Of a DNA stretch of 64,000 nucleotides, positions 54,302 through 63,128 are shown piece after piece. Origin of the DNA: Kitasatospora sp. NBC_00315 (GTDB taxonomy: Bacteria > Actinomycetota > Actinomycetes > Streptomycetales > Streptomycetaceae); assembly GCF_041435095.1 (NCBI RefSeq), contig NZ_CP108025.1:1116001-1180000 (forward strand). The letters run 5' to 3'. Numbering within the stretch: position 1 is the first letter of the stretch; the number at the start of each line of letters is the position of its first letter. Made by a program: the position numbers and the translations under genes. The notes beneath the pieces are model-generated. The model ran no database searches. It had not been told where the DNA came from and was given only the letters and a program-made list of their open reading frames with translations.

Positions 54302-55908
54302 AGGGCTCGGGTTCCTTGTTCGGTGCGGCGCAGCGCGCGGCCCGGCAGGGCGCCGGTGGTGCGGCCCTGCTCGACGACGGCGGCGCCGTTGACGTAGACG
54401 TACTCGATGCCGGCGGCCGGGAGCCGGGGCCGGTCGAAGGTGGCGGTGTCCTGGACCCGCTCGGGGTCGAAGAGCACCAGGTCGGCGTGGTGGCCGGGCC
54501 GGATCAGGCCGCGCCGGTCCAGTCCGAGCCGGCGGGCCGGGCGGCCGGTCATCCGGGCGATCGTCTCCTCCAGTGTGAGAACTCCCAACTCGCGGCTGTA
54601 GCGGGCGAGGTAGCGGGGAAAGGTGCCCCAGGCCCGGGGGTGCGGCCGGGCGCCGACCAGCAGCCCGTCGCTGCCGACGGTGTGCGCGGGGTGACGCATG
54701 ATCGCCCGGACGTTCTCCTCGTGACCGACGTGCTGGAGGATGCCGGTGGCGAGCCGGTCCTCCCGCAGCAGGTCGAGGAAGACGTCGGTGCCGCTGCGGC
54801 CCTGGGCCGCCCCGAGTTCGGCGACGGTACGGCCGACCAGGCCGGCCAGCCGCTCACTGCCCACCCCGGAGATCTGGATGGTGGTCCAGTCGGTCACCAC
54901 GCCGTGGCAGCCGTCGCTGCCCTTCTCCTCCACCTCGATCCGGATCCGCTCCCGGGCACCCGGGTCCTCCAGCCGGGCGAGGGTTCGCTCCGGGCCGCCC
55001 TCGGTGGCCCAACTCGGAAGCAGCGCGGCCAGGGTGGTGGAACCGGGCAGGTAGGGGTAGCTGTCCAGGGTGAGGTCGCAGCCGGCCGCGAGGGCGCGGT
55101 CGAGGAGGGCGAGCAGCTCGCCCGCCCGGCCCCGGTTGACGCCGAAGTTCATGGTGGCGTGGGTGAGGTGCAGCGGGCAGCCGGAGCGGCGGGCGATCTC
55201 CACCATCTCGGCGTAGCCCTCCAGCGCCCCCGCTCCGTAGGAGCGCTGGTGCGGGGCGTGGTAGCCGCCGTGCTCGGCGACCACCCGGCAGAGGGCGACC
55301 AGCTCGTCGGTGTCGGCGTACATCCCGGGGGTGTAGCTGAGCCCGCTGGACATGCCGACCGCGCCCTCGGCCAGCCCCTGGGCCACCAGGGCGCGCATCC
55401 GGTCGAGTTCGGCCCCGGTGGGCGGGCGGTTGTCCCAGCCCATCGCGAGCATCCGGACGGATCCGTGCGGCACCAGGTAGCAGGCGTTGACGGCGACGCC
55501 CCGGTCGAGCCGGTCCAGGTACTGGCCGACGTTGCGCCAGTTCCAGTCGAAGCCCTCCGGGTCGCCGTTCCAGCCGACGATCTGGCGGCGCAGCGCGGCC
55601 AGTGTGGTGTCGTCGACGGGTGCGTAGGACAGGCCGTCCTGACCGAGGACCTCGCAGGTGACGCCCTGGGTGACCCGGGAGGGGTGGGCCGGTTCGACCA
55701 GTAGTCGCAGGTCGGAGTGGGCGTGCATGTCGATGAAGCCGGGGGCGAGGACGAGGCCGTCGGCCTCGATCGTCCGGCCGGTGGCGGGCCGGGTGAGGCC
55801 GTGGCCGATCTCGGCGATCGTGCCGTCGGTGACCCGGACGTCGGCGCGCCGGCGGTCGGCGCCGCTGCCGTCGACCACGGTCGCTCCGCGAACGAGCAGG
55901 TCCGGCAT
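54298..55908 (-). CDS. N-acyl-D-amino-acid deacylase (D-aminoacylase)
   Basis: A 536-aa amidohydrolase-fold enzyme releasing D-amino acids from their N-acyl derivatives. Metal-site motif FIDMHAHSDLRLL, then GLSYTPGMYADTDEL, LHLTHATMNFG and HVGHEENVRAIMRHPAHTVGSDGLLVG follow the D-aminoacylase pattern. The cytosolic form has no signal peptide. It sits between the D-amino acid deaminase and the aldolase genes; a 34-nt gap separates it from the deaminase gene, so the three form one leftward operon. Confidence 0.92.
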   Translation of the reverse strand: MPDLLVRGATVVDGSGADRRRADVRVTDGTIAEIGHGLTRPATGRTIEADGLVLAPGFIDMHAHSDLRLLVEPAHPSRVTQGVTCEVLGQDGLSYAPVDDTTLAALRRQIVGWNGDPEGFDWNWRNVGQYLDRLDRGVAVNACYLVPHGSVRMLAMGWDNRPPTGAELDRMRALVAQGLAEGAVGMSSGLSYTPGMYADTDELVALCRVVAEHGGYHAPHQRSYGAGALEGYAEMVEIARRSGCPLHLTHATMNFGVNRGRAGELLALLDRALAAGCDLTLDSYPYLPGSTTLAALLPSWATEGGPERTLARLEDPGARERIRIEVEEKGSDGCHGVVTDWTTIQISGVGSERLAGLVGRTVAELGAAQGRSGTDVFLDLLREDRLATGILQHVGHEENVRAIMRHPAHTVGSDGLLVGARPHPRAWGTFPRYLARYSRELGVLTLEETIARMTGRPARRLGLDRRGLIRPGHHADLVLFDPERVQDTATFDRPRLPAAGIEYVYVNGAAVVEQGRTTGALPGRALRRTEQGTRAL

Positions 55909-55942
55909 CAGGAGTTCCTCCGGACGGCGAGCGGGTCCGGCA

Positions 55943-57262
55943 TCAGAAGTACGTCCGGATCAGGTCGACGACGCGCGGGGCCGGGCTGTCGGCGTCGTCC
56001 AGGACGGGGATCAGCGTCCACTTGTCGAAGGCCGTGCACGGGTGCGAGAGGCCGAGCCGGACGACCGCGCCGACGGGGGCGAGAGCGCCCGCTCCGACCA
56101 GGAAGGCGTGCTGGTCGTTGAGTCGCTCGACCCGCGCACCACTGCCCACCGGGCTGACGGTGCCGTCGACGCCGCGCACGCTCTGCGGCTCGGGCATGCC
56201 CTCGTCGTAGGGCAGGTCGCGCTTGCCGGCGTCGAGCAGCGACAGCTGCGGCTCGGGGTGCGACACGACCCGGGCCCAGCCGTGCAGGGCGGAGCGCAGC
56301 GGGGTGCCGGCGCCGCGCGCGAGCGGGGAGATCCCCCGGTAGAAGCCGTCGTCGTGAGCGAGGTAGGCGCCGGAACGCAGGACCGCCCCGGCTCCGGCGA
56401 AGGGCCGCAGGATCTCGGCGACGGTGTCGAAGTAGGCGCTGCCGCCCGCCGTGACGACCGGCTGCTCGCTCTCGTAGCGGTCGGCGAGTTCGTGGTGCAG
56501 CGCTTCGAGCTGGTGCAGGTACCGGCGGACGGCGCCGAGCCCGGCCTCGCTCGCGTCGTGGGCGAGCGCGCCCTCGTAGCCGCCGATGCCGGCCAGCCGC
56601 AGCGTGGGGGCCCGCCGGACGGCCTCGGCGACCTCGACCGCCTCGGGGACGGTCCGGGCGCCGGTGCGACCGCCGGGGCCGCCGAGCTCGACCAGCACCT
56701 CGACCGGGCGGCGGGCGCCGGCGGCGCGCAGCGCCAGGTCCATCAGCCGCACGCTCTCGGTGGAGTCGACCCAAGAGGTGAACGCGAAGCCGGGGTCGGC
56801 GTCGAGTTCGGCGGCGAGCCAGCCGAGGCCGGCCGGGTCGAGCAGCGTGTTGGCGAGCTGGACGCGGGCGACGCCGAAGGCGCGGGCGACGCGCAGCTGG
56901 GGGAGGTTGGCGAGGGTGATGCCGTGGGCGCCGGCGTCGAGCTGCGCCTTCCAGAGGGCCGGGGCCATCGTGGTCTTGCCGTGCGGGGCGAGCGCGACGC
57001 CGGCCTCGGCGCACCAGGCCGCCATCGTGCGCAGGTTGTGCTCCAGTGCACCGGCGTCGAGGGTGAGCAGCGGGGTGCCGAGGTCGGCGAGGGTGGGGCC
57101 GGTGGCGAGGTACTCCCGGACGGTCAGGCCCCACGCGGCGGGGGGCAGGGCCTTGAAGCGCCAGTCGAGGGTCTCGTCGGCGAGCGCCGCGACCTTCGCG
57201 GCGTCGATTCCGCCGCCCGCGCTGCCGCCCTCGCCGCCGCTGCTCGCGTACGTCTGGTTCAC
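55943..57262 (-). CDS. PLP-dependent D-amino acid deaminase/aldolase, alanine-racemase fold
   Basis: A 439-aa protein of the DSD1/D-threonine aldolase type with an alanine-racemase-like barrel. TPLLTLDAGALEHNLRTMAAWC is the family start and HGKTTMAP holds the PLP lysine; VELGGPGGRTGARTVPEAVEVAEAV and VTAGGSAYFDTVAEIL follow. DKWTLIPVLDD ends the catalytic region, with the metal-site HPCTAFDKW close by. It would turn a D-amino acid into a 2-oxo acid and ammonia through an enamine, the intermediate RidA removes. ATG 57262 was chosen; the first 30 residues are Gly/Ala-rich. Confidence 0.88.
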   Translation of the reverse strand: MNQTYASSGGEGGSAGGGIDAAKVAALADETLDWRFKALPPAAWGLTVREYLATGPTLADLGTPLLTLDAGALEHNLRTMAAWCAEAGVALAPHGKTTMAPALWKAQLDAGAHGITLANLPQLRVARAFGVARVQLANTLLDPAGLGWLAAELDADPGFAFTSWVDSTESVRLMDLALRAAGARRPVEVLVELGGPGGRTGARTVPEAVEVAEAVRRAPTLRLAGIGGYEGALAHDASEAGLGAVRRYLHQLEALHHELADRYESEQPVVTAGGSAYFDTVAEILRPFAGAGAVLRSGAYLAHDDGFYRGISPLARGAGTPLRSALHGWARVVSHPEPQLSLLDAGKRDLPYDEGMPEPQSVRGVDGTVSPVGSGARVERLNDQHAFLVGAGALAPVGAVVRLGLSHPCTAFDKWTLIPVLDDADSPAPRVVDLIRTYF

Positions 57263-57320
57263 CCGTGTGCCTCCGGTCGTTCCCCGGGCCTGTTCGTCCC
57301 CGTCCGCGCGGTCGCGGCAG

Positions 57321-57372
57321 GTTGCAACATGTGCAACGACTATTGCATATGTTGATGAACCGGTTCTAGCAT
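57321..57372. promoter_or_regulatory. IclR-type operator and kinase promoter
   Basis: GTTGCAACATGTGCAAC (57321-57337) is an inverted repeat with arms GTTGCA/TGCAAC. A related TTGCATATGTTGATGAA lies next to it. For the rightward kinase gene, TTGCAT (57343-57348), 18 bp, TAGCAT (57367-57372) looks like a promoter overlapped by the second copy. This is the control region between the divergent kinase-iclR and deaminase operons. Confidence 0.6.
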
Positions 57373-57460
57373 CAGCCCGGGACAGAGGTCAACGGCCTCC
57401 CATCGCGACCGGGCACCCACCCGGCCGACGGTCACCGCGTGAGGCGAGGGAGCGCACCAG

Positions 57461-58576
57461 ATGGCAGGACGAGCCACCACGGCCGCAGGGATCCAGGAGG
57501 CTCCGGGCCTCCCGGAGGCGGTGTGCCTGGGCGAGTCGATGGCCGTCCTGCTGCCGGAACGACCGGGGCCGCTGGAGACGGTGGACGGTTTCCGCCTCTC
57601 GGTGGGCGGCGCGGAGTCCAACGTGGCCGGCGCACTGGCGGCGCTCGGTGTGCGCAGCGGCTGGATCAGCCGGGTCGGCGACGACGGCTTCGGCCGCCGC
57701 CTCACCGGCGAACTCGCCGCGCGCGGGGTGGACGTCTCGGCGGTGACGGTGGACCCCACCCGCCCCACCGGGATGTACCTCAAGGAGGTCGGCGGCTCCA
57801 CCGGCGCCCCGCACGACCTCGGCGGCGGGCGCAGCCGTCTGCACTACTACCGGTCCGGTTCGGCGGCCTCCGCCCTCTCCCCCGCCCTGCTCGACGATCC
57901 GGTGGCCGCCCGGCTGCTCGCCGGTGCCCGGCTGCTGCACCTGTCCGGTATCACCGCCGCGCTCTCGGACGACTGTCTGGCGCTGCTCCGACTGCTGCTC
58001 GGAGCGCCCCGCCGGGGACGGCTGACCAGCTTCGACCTGAACTGGCGCCCGGCCCTCTGGCACCGGCGGGACCCGGCCGTGCTGCCCGCCCTGATGGACG
58101 CCGCCGATCTGCTGCTGCTCGGCGCGGACGAGGCCGAGGCCGTACTCGGCGCCGGTGAGCCGCAGGCCCTGCGCGAGCGCTTCCGCTCCCCGGCGACCGT
58201 GGTGGTCAAGGACGCCGACCGGCTGGTCACGGCCGTCGGACGGGACGGCGTAGCGGTCAGCGAACCGGCGCTGACCGTCGAGGTGGTCGAGGTGACGGGG
58301 GCGGGTGACGCCTTCGCCGCCGGCTACCTGGCCGGGACCCTGCGCGGCCTGGACCAGCGCCGCCGCCTGCGCCTCGGCCACCTGAGCGCCGCCTGCGCCC
58401 TGACCGCGCACGGCGACGTGGGGGATCTGCCGCCCGGGCCGGTGGTCACGGCCCTGCTGGAGGCCCCGGCCGGGGCCTGGGCCGACACCCGGGTCACGGC
58501 GGATGGCATCGTGTCCCCGGTACTCCCCGCGAGCCCGCCCCGGCGGGCCGCGTCCCCCGTGCTTGGAGCGAGATGA
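57461..58576 (+). CDS. PfkB-family sugar kinase (2-keto-3-deoxygluconate kinase-like)
   Basis: A 371-aa ribokinase-fold kinase. CLGESMAVLLPERPGPLETVDGFRLSVGGAESNVAGALAALG is the PfkB N-terminal signature, TSFDLNWRPALW is in the substrate loop, and VEVTGAGDAFAAGYLAGTL is the C-terminal signature with the catalytic Asp. The DLNWRPALW stretch is typical of KDG kinases. It would produce KDPG for the aldolase encoded divergently. It overlaps the IclR gene by 4 nt (ATGA). Confidence 0.88.
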   Translation: MAGRATTAAGIQEAPGLPEAVCLGESMAVLLPERPGPLETVDGFRLSVGGAESNVAGALAALGVRSGWISRVGDDGFGRRLTGELAARGVDVSAVTVDPTRPTGMYLKEVGGSTGAPHDLGGGRSRLHYYRSGSAASALSPALLDDPVAARLLAGARLLHLSGITAALSDDCLALLRLLLGAPRRGRLTSFDLNWRPALWHRRDPAVLPALMDAADLLLLGADEAEAVLGAGEPQALRERFRSPATVVVKDADRLVTAVGRDGVAVSEPALTVEVVEVTGAGDAFAAGYLAGTLRGLDQRRRLRLGHLSAACALTAHGDVGDLPPGPVVTALLEAPAGAWADTRVTADGIVSPVLPASPPRRAASPVLGAR

Positions 58577-59319
58577 GCCAGACCGTCACCCGTGCCCTGC
58601 GCCTGCTCGCCGAGCTCGGCGAGGGTGAGCGCTCCCTCGACCAGTTGGCCGAGCTGCTCGGCGTGCACAAGACCACCGCGCTGCGGCTGCTGCAGAGCCT
58701 GGAGGAGGAGCGCTTCGTCTACCGCGACGCCGCCTACCGCTACCACCTGGGCGCCGGGCTGTTCGCCCTCTCCAGCCTGGCGCTGGAACAGCGCGGGGTC
58801 CGCCGGGCGGCCGCACCGCACCTGGCGGCGCTGAACTCGGCGACCGGACAGACCGTCCACCTGGCCGCCTACGAGGGCGGCGAGGTGGTCTACATCGACA
58901 AGTACGACTCCCGGCACCCGGTCAGGATGTACTCGCGGATCGGCCTGCGCGCGGCGCTGCACTGCGCGGCGGTGTCCAAGGTGCTGCTCGCGGACCTGCC
59001 GGTGCCCGAGCGGCGCCGGGTGGTGGCGGGCATCGACTTCACGCCGTACACGGCGAACACCCTGACCACGCCCGAGGCCCTGCTGGCCGAGCTGGAGACG
59101 GTCGCCGCGCGGGGCTGGGCGCAGGACCACGCGGAGCACGAGTCGTTCATCAACTGCGTCGCCGCCCCGATCCGGGACGCCACCGGTCGGGTGGTCGCGG
59201 CCGCCTCGATATCGGTTCCCGACGTGCTGCTGCCGTACGAGCGCGTGCTGGAGCTGCTGCCGCAGCTGCTGACCACCGCCCGGGCCGTGTCGGCCGACTG
59301 CGGCCTGTCCGGCCCCTGA
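58573..59319 (+). CDS. IclR family regulator of the D-amino-acid/KDG locus
   Basis: A 248-aa regulator. The HTH is LDQLAELLGVHKTTALRLLQSL (about residues 20-41) and the effector domain runs from TGQTVHLAAYEGGEVVYIDKY to CVAAPIRDATGRVVAAASISVP. Coupled to the kinase gene by a 4-nt overlap. The palindrome at 57321-57337 in the divergent promoter region is the natural candidate binding site, which would make it both local regulator and autoregulator. Confidence 0.9.
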   Translation: MSQTVTRALRLLAELGEGERSLDQLAELLGVHKTTALRLLQSLEEERFVYRDAAYRYHLGAGLFALSSLALEQRGVRRAAAPHLAALNSATGQTVHLAAYEGGEVVYIDKYDSRHPVRMYSRIGLRAALHCAAVSKVLLADLPVPERRRVVAGIDFTPYTANTLTTPEALLAELETVAARGWAQDHAEHESFINCVAAPIRDATGRVVAAASISVPDVLLPYERVLELLPQLLTTARAVSADCGLSGP

Positions 59320-59352
59320 CCGGGCCCCCGGCCCGTCCGGCCCCTGCCAACT

Positions 59353-59400
59353 TGCCCACCTGCCCACCTGCCCAGCTGCCCACCTGCCCACCTGCCCACC
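59353..59400. repeat. 8-bp tandem repeat (TGCCCACC)6
   Basis: Six adjacent copies of TGCCCACC (the third is TGCCCAGC) between the IclR and RidA genes. Likely slippage-prone. Confidence 0.9.
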
Positions 59401-59451
59401 GACCGCACCATCCGGGGACACCCGGCACGAGAGACGAGCGAGCACCCCACC

Positions 59452-59859
59452 ATGAGCGACAAGGTCGAGATCCGTACCGACGGCGCCCCCGCCCCCGCCT
59501 GGATGTTCTCCCAGGGCGTCCGCAAGGGCCCGATCCTGCAGGTGTCCGGCCAGGGCCCGCAGGATCCGGCGACCGCCGAGTACCTCTTCCCCGGCGACGT
59601 GAAGGCGCAGACCCGGCGCACGCTGGAGAACGTCAAGGCGATCGTCGAGGCCGGCGGGGCCACCATCGAGGACGTGGTGATGTTCCGCGTCTACCTCACC
59701 AAGCGCTCCGACTTCGCTCTGATGAACGAGGTGTACGCCGCCTTCATCGACGAGAACATCGAGCCGGGTGGCGTCAAGCCGTGCCGGACCACCATCTTCT
59801 GCGAGCTGCCGCAGGAGCCGATGCTGGTGGAGATCGACGCCCAGGCCGTGATCGGCTGA
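59452..59859 (+). CDS. ridA: RidA-type enamine/imine deaminase
   Basis: A 135-aa RidA/YjgF protein. KGPILQVSGQGPQDP, TLENVKAIVEAGGATIEDVVMFRVYLTKRSDF and the closing RTTIFCELPQEPMLVEIDAQAV are characteristic, with the substrate-carboxylate Arg in CRTTIFC. It speeds hydrolysis of reactive enamines or imines released by PLP enzymes such as the deaminase in this locus. The short gap after iclR suggests an operon with it. It ends in a strong terminator. Confidence 0.93.
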   Translation: MSDKVEIRTDGAPAPAWMFSQGVRKGPILQVSGQGPQDPATAEYLFPGDVKAQTRRTLENVKAIVEAGGATIEDVVMFRVYLTKRSDFALMNEVYAAFIDENIEPGGVKPCRTTIFCELPQEPMLVEIDAQAVIG

Positions 59860-59886
59860 CGGCGGTTCGGGCCACCGGTACCCGGG

Positions 59887-59920
59887 CCCGCCCGGACGGT
59901 TGTGGGACCGTCCGGGCGGG
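59887..59920 (+). terminator. intrinsic terminator after ridA
   Basis: Perfect 14-bp inverted repeat CCCGCCCGGACGGT / ACCGTCCGGGCGGG with a 6-nt loop, followed by TCTTC. It separates ridA from the convergent toxin-like gene. Confidence 0.85.
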
Positions 59921-59988
59921 TCTTCGCGCCGGCCGGCGGGCGCGGGCGTTCGCCCCGGCCGCGAGCCGCGGGCCTTGGCGCTGTGGCG

Positions 59989-61674
59989 CTAGGTGAGATC
60001 CATCGCTTCGTCCGGCTGCGCGGCGGCGTTCTCCCTCGCGAGGAACCACTCGATCAGCCGCCGGCCCTCGACGGCCGAGCCACCGGTGCTGTACCCGTAC
60101 TGGCTTGGCGCGTAGTCGTTTCCGTACTTGTCCTTCAGCGCGGCCAGCACGTTCCTCGCCTCGGTCGGGGTGAGCTTGTGGTTGTCGTTGAACATCTCGC
60201 CGAGTTTGACCTCGATGTCCTTCGCCCTGTTCGCCTTGTTGAAGCTGTCCAGCGGCGCCGGCAGCCTGTCACGCATCGATGAGAGCTGCTGGGCGGTCGC
60301 CTCCTGCTGGCGCGCGTGGGCGGCCGCGATGGCCTCCGCCATCTGCCGGGCCTCCGGCGAGGAGTTGCTGCCCAACTGGGTGCGGTCCAGCGACGGGTAG
60401 AGCGTCTCCGCGACGTAGGGGCGGGTGTCCCAGAGCGAGCTCTGCTTGTTGTGGATGTGGCCCACCGAGGCGTCCGCCGTGATGTCGATCCACGCCAGCT
60501 CCTGCTTCAACCCGGAGACCGGATCCGTCCTGATCACCACCAGGTCGGGCCGGGTGGCGCCGTGCGTCACCTGGGTGCTGATGGTGATGTCGTCGTCCAG
60601 GGTCGGGCCCACCTCGTCGCGGATGAGGCCGTTCGCCATGGTCTCGACCGCGTAGCCGAACTGGCGCGGGAACAGGCCCTCGATCGCCGCCCTCCGCTCC
60701 GGGGTGGTGGCCGGGTCGATCCACTCGTTGTAACTGTTCACCCAGTTCCTGGTGTGGCCGTCGATGACCGGCACGGCGCCCGGATCGGACAGCACCGCGG
60801 CGGCCGCCCGCTCCACCCGGGCGTCGATCTGCTCGGCGATGCCCTCGACCATAAGCTTGTCGGCGGGCGGCAGCGTCCGGCCGTCCATGTGCACCGACAG
60901 GACCCCGAACTTGGCGCCGTCCGGCTCGAAGAGACCGTGGTCGAAGGTCCCGTGGACGGTCTCCTCCCCGGGGCCGGAGGTCGCGGCCCAGACGTGGCTG
61001 CCCTCGGCCCACTCCCCCGGCAGACGGCCGGGCTCGGCCTCCCAGGTGCGGTGGGTGCTCGGGTCCGCCCAGACCGTCCGCCCGTCCTCGCCGTGGATCA
61101 GGGCCAGTGCGTGCCCCTCCTCCCCCGGCTTGCCGAACAGCACCGTGGAGAACGTGCCGGGCCCCGCCTCCCTGACCTGCTCCAGCAGCGAGTCCACCCC
61201 CTGCTGGTCGACGCCGTGCTGGTGCGGTGCGTCGTGACGCTTCAACAGCGTCCAGGCGGGCGAGTCCTCCGGCCGGCCGTGGTACGGATGGCCCGAGGGG
61301 CGCGGCCGACCGTAGTGGGTGTCGCGCAGCGCCTCGGTCGCCTCCAGGCAGCTGTGCAGACGGTCACCGTCGCGGCTCCCGGCGTGCGGGTTGACGGCTG
61401 CCAGCAGCTCGGGGGTCGGCTTGGGGAACCTGCCCTCGCCGGTGCCCCGGAGATGCTCGTTCAGCGCGTCGAACTGCTCACGGGTCGGCGGCTCCAGCCC
61501 ACGGTCGCGAAGCACCGCCTCGGTGTTCTCGTACGAGGGTGTGCGCTGCCGCTTCGCGGGCGGCGCGCCGTCCTCGGAGGTGAACGCCTCCTCCCGGGAG
61601 CGCTTGCCGCCCTTCGGGGCCTGCTCGTGCGGGGCCTGCTCGTGCGGGGTCGGGCGGCCGGGGCCCTGCTCGTG
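59989..61674 (-). pseudogene. 3' part of a toxin-like gene split by an IS: papain-fold and nuclease-like domains
   Basis: 561 codons of the C-terminal part of a large protein whose 5' part lies beyond the insertion. Residues 1-45 (from the insertion) are HEQAP repeats and two basic clusters (KRSR, KRQR). Residues 60-210 match the papain-fold Tox-PL/glutamine-deamidase toxin domain: Cys109 in RLHSCLEATEA, His188 in EEGHALALIHG and Asp204 in VWADPSTH. The last about 250 residues have TRPDLVVIRTD and ELAWIDIT (about 375-400), the pattern of PD-(D/E)xK nuclease-type folds. No immunity gene follows before ridA. Read alone, it needs a start within the IS. Confidence 0.75.
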
Positions 61675-61702
61675 CTTGGGTTCTAACGGTCCTCGCAACA
61701 CC
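61675..61702. repeat. left terminal inverted repeat of the IS
   Basis: 28-bp left end, CTTGGGTTCTAACGGTCCTC followed by GCAACACC. The outer nine bases and the inner 11 bases are almost identical in the right end. Confidence 0.85.
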
Positions 61703-61728
61703 CGCGATCTGTGGGAGTTGCGAGGACC
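61688..61728. promoter_or_regulatory. subterminal hairpin enclosing the first transposase start
   Basis: A perfect 12-bp inverted repeat GGTCCTCGCAAC (61688-61699) / GTTGCGAGGACC (61717-61728) with a 17-nt loop. The first candidate start codon (GTG 61711) lies in the loop and the next (GTG 61729) right after the stem. It overlaps the left end, so it may bind transposase or restrain translation. Confidence 0.6.
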
Positions 61729-63120
61729 GTGGGCGTTGGGCGTGATGATCTTGCTGGGTTGCGGGAGCGTTTCCTGGAGCGGCTGGATGTCGTAGGCAGC
61801 GTGACCGTGGCGGCGCGTGAGCTGGGGATGAACCGGAACACTGCCTTCGCCTGGGCCCGGAAGGCCGGACGGAGGTCGGTGGGCCCGCCGCGCCGGCATC
61901 CGCGGCGGGACGAGTACGAGCGGCTCCGGGCCGGGGGTGTCGCGCGTCGGGAGGCGGTCCGGCAAGTCGGGGTGAACGAGCGCACGGCCAGGGACTGGGA
62001 CCAGGGCGTCAAGAAGAGCGCCACGACGCGGACCTATCCCGACGGCCGCCATGTCGACTACGCGGCAGGAACCGTCACGATGGGCCGTGTGACCACAGCA
62101 CCCGTGGGCCTGGCCGCCCTGGACAAGCAACTCCACCCGAGGTTCCTGACGCTGGCCGAGCGCGAACAGATCCGCGATCTGCGCGCGTCAGGCCACTCGT
62201 TGCGGGCGATCGGACGCACCCTGGACCGGCCGGCGAGCACGATCAAGCGGGAGCTCGACGCGAACTCCGGCAGCGAGGACTACCACCCCTACGCGGCCCA
62301 CCGGGCGGCCGCCGCGCGCCGGCCCCGGCCCAAGGACCGCAAACTGCTGCGCGAGGGACGACTGCGCCGCTTCGTCCGGGACGGACTGCGCAGACGGTGG
62401 TCGCCCGAGCAGATCTGCCACGCTCTGCTGAGGGAGCATCCCGACGACGAGAGCATGCGGGTGAGCGTGGAGACGATCTACCAGGCGCTGTATTTCCAGG
62501 CCCGCGGCGCTCTGAAGCGGGAAGTGCAGGCGGCCGTCCGCTCCGGGCGGACCCGCCGCAAGCCACGCCGGGACCCTGAGCGGCGCACTTCCCGGTTCAT
62601 CGACCCGATGGTGATGATCAGCGACCGCCCCGCCGACGTCGAGGACCGGGCCGTGCCCGGTCACTGGGAAGGCGACCTGATCATCGGTGCGGGCGGGCGC
62701 TCCGCGATCGCCACCCTGGTCGAGCGAAGCACGCGTTACACCATGCTGGTTCACCTGCCGGGCGGAGCCCATGACGCCGAGACCGTCCGCGACGGGCTCG
62801 TCCGCACCGTCCAGACCCTGCCCGCCCACCTGCGCGGTTCTCTCACCTGGGACCAGGGCAGCGAGATGGCACGCCACAAGCAGTTCAGCATGGCCACCGA
62901 CATGCCCGTCTACTTCTGCGACCCGGCCTCGCCCTGGCAACGCGGCTCGAACGAGAACACCAACGGGCTGCTGCGGCAGTACTTCCCGAAAGGCACCGAC
63001 CTGAGCCTGCACGGTCCCGAAGACCTCGAACACGTCGCCCAGGAGCTCAACGGCCGCCCACGCAAGACGCTCGGCTGGGATACCCCAGCCGAGCGCCTAC
63101 GTGATCTACTCACCACCTGA
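61711..63120 (+). CDS. IS30-family transposase
   Basis: A 469-aa DDE transposase. Two HTH segments are seen: AARELGMNRNTAFAWARKAG near residue 35 and the IS30-type TLAEREQIRDLRASGHSLRAIGRTLDRPASTIKREL near 145-180. The catalytic core has GHWEGDLIIG (first D), LTWDQGSEM (second D) and SPWQRGSNENTNGLLRQYFPKG (E), a typical IS30 ending. At 469 aa it is longer than IS30 itself (383) because of the N-terminal extra HTH. No frameshift is visible, so the element is probably active. Confidence 0.93.
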   Translation: MGVARTVGVGRDDLAGLRERFLERLDVVGSVTVAARELGMNRNTAFAWARKAGRRSVGPPRRHPRRDEYERLRAGGVARREAVRQVGVNERTARDWDQGVKKSATTRTYPDGRHVDYAAGTVTMGRVTTAPVGLAALDKQLHPRFLTLAEREQIRDLRASGHSLRAIGRTLDRPASTIKRELDANSGSEDYHPYAAHRAAAARRPRPKDRKLLREGRLRRFVRDGLRRRWSPEQICHALLREHPDDESMRVSVETIYQALYFQARGALKREVQAAVRSGRTRRKPRRDPERRTSRFIDPMVMISDRPADVEDRAVPGHWEGDLIIGAGGRSAIATLVERSTRYTMLVHLPGGAHDAETVRDGLVRTVQTLPAHLRGSLTWDQGSEMARHKQFSMATDMPVYFCDPASPWQRGSNENTNGLLRQYFPKGTDLSLHGPEDLEHVAQELNGRPRKTLGWDTPAERLRDLLTT

Positions 63121-63128
63121 AACCAAGT

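Noticed and set aside
50921..54397. 1158-codon frame opposite the GH13 and aldolase genes
   Set aside because: Antisense shadow of clear GH13 and KDPG aldolase genes with biased composition.
59989..62136. The whole 715-codon frame as one intact toxin gene
   Set aside because: The first about 154 codons are the antisense of the IS transposase; the true gene continues on the other side of the element.
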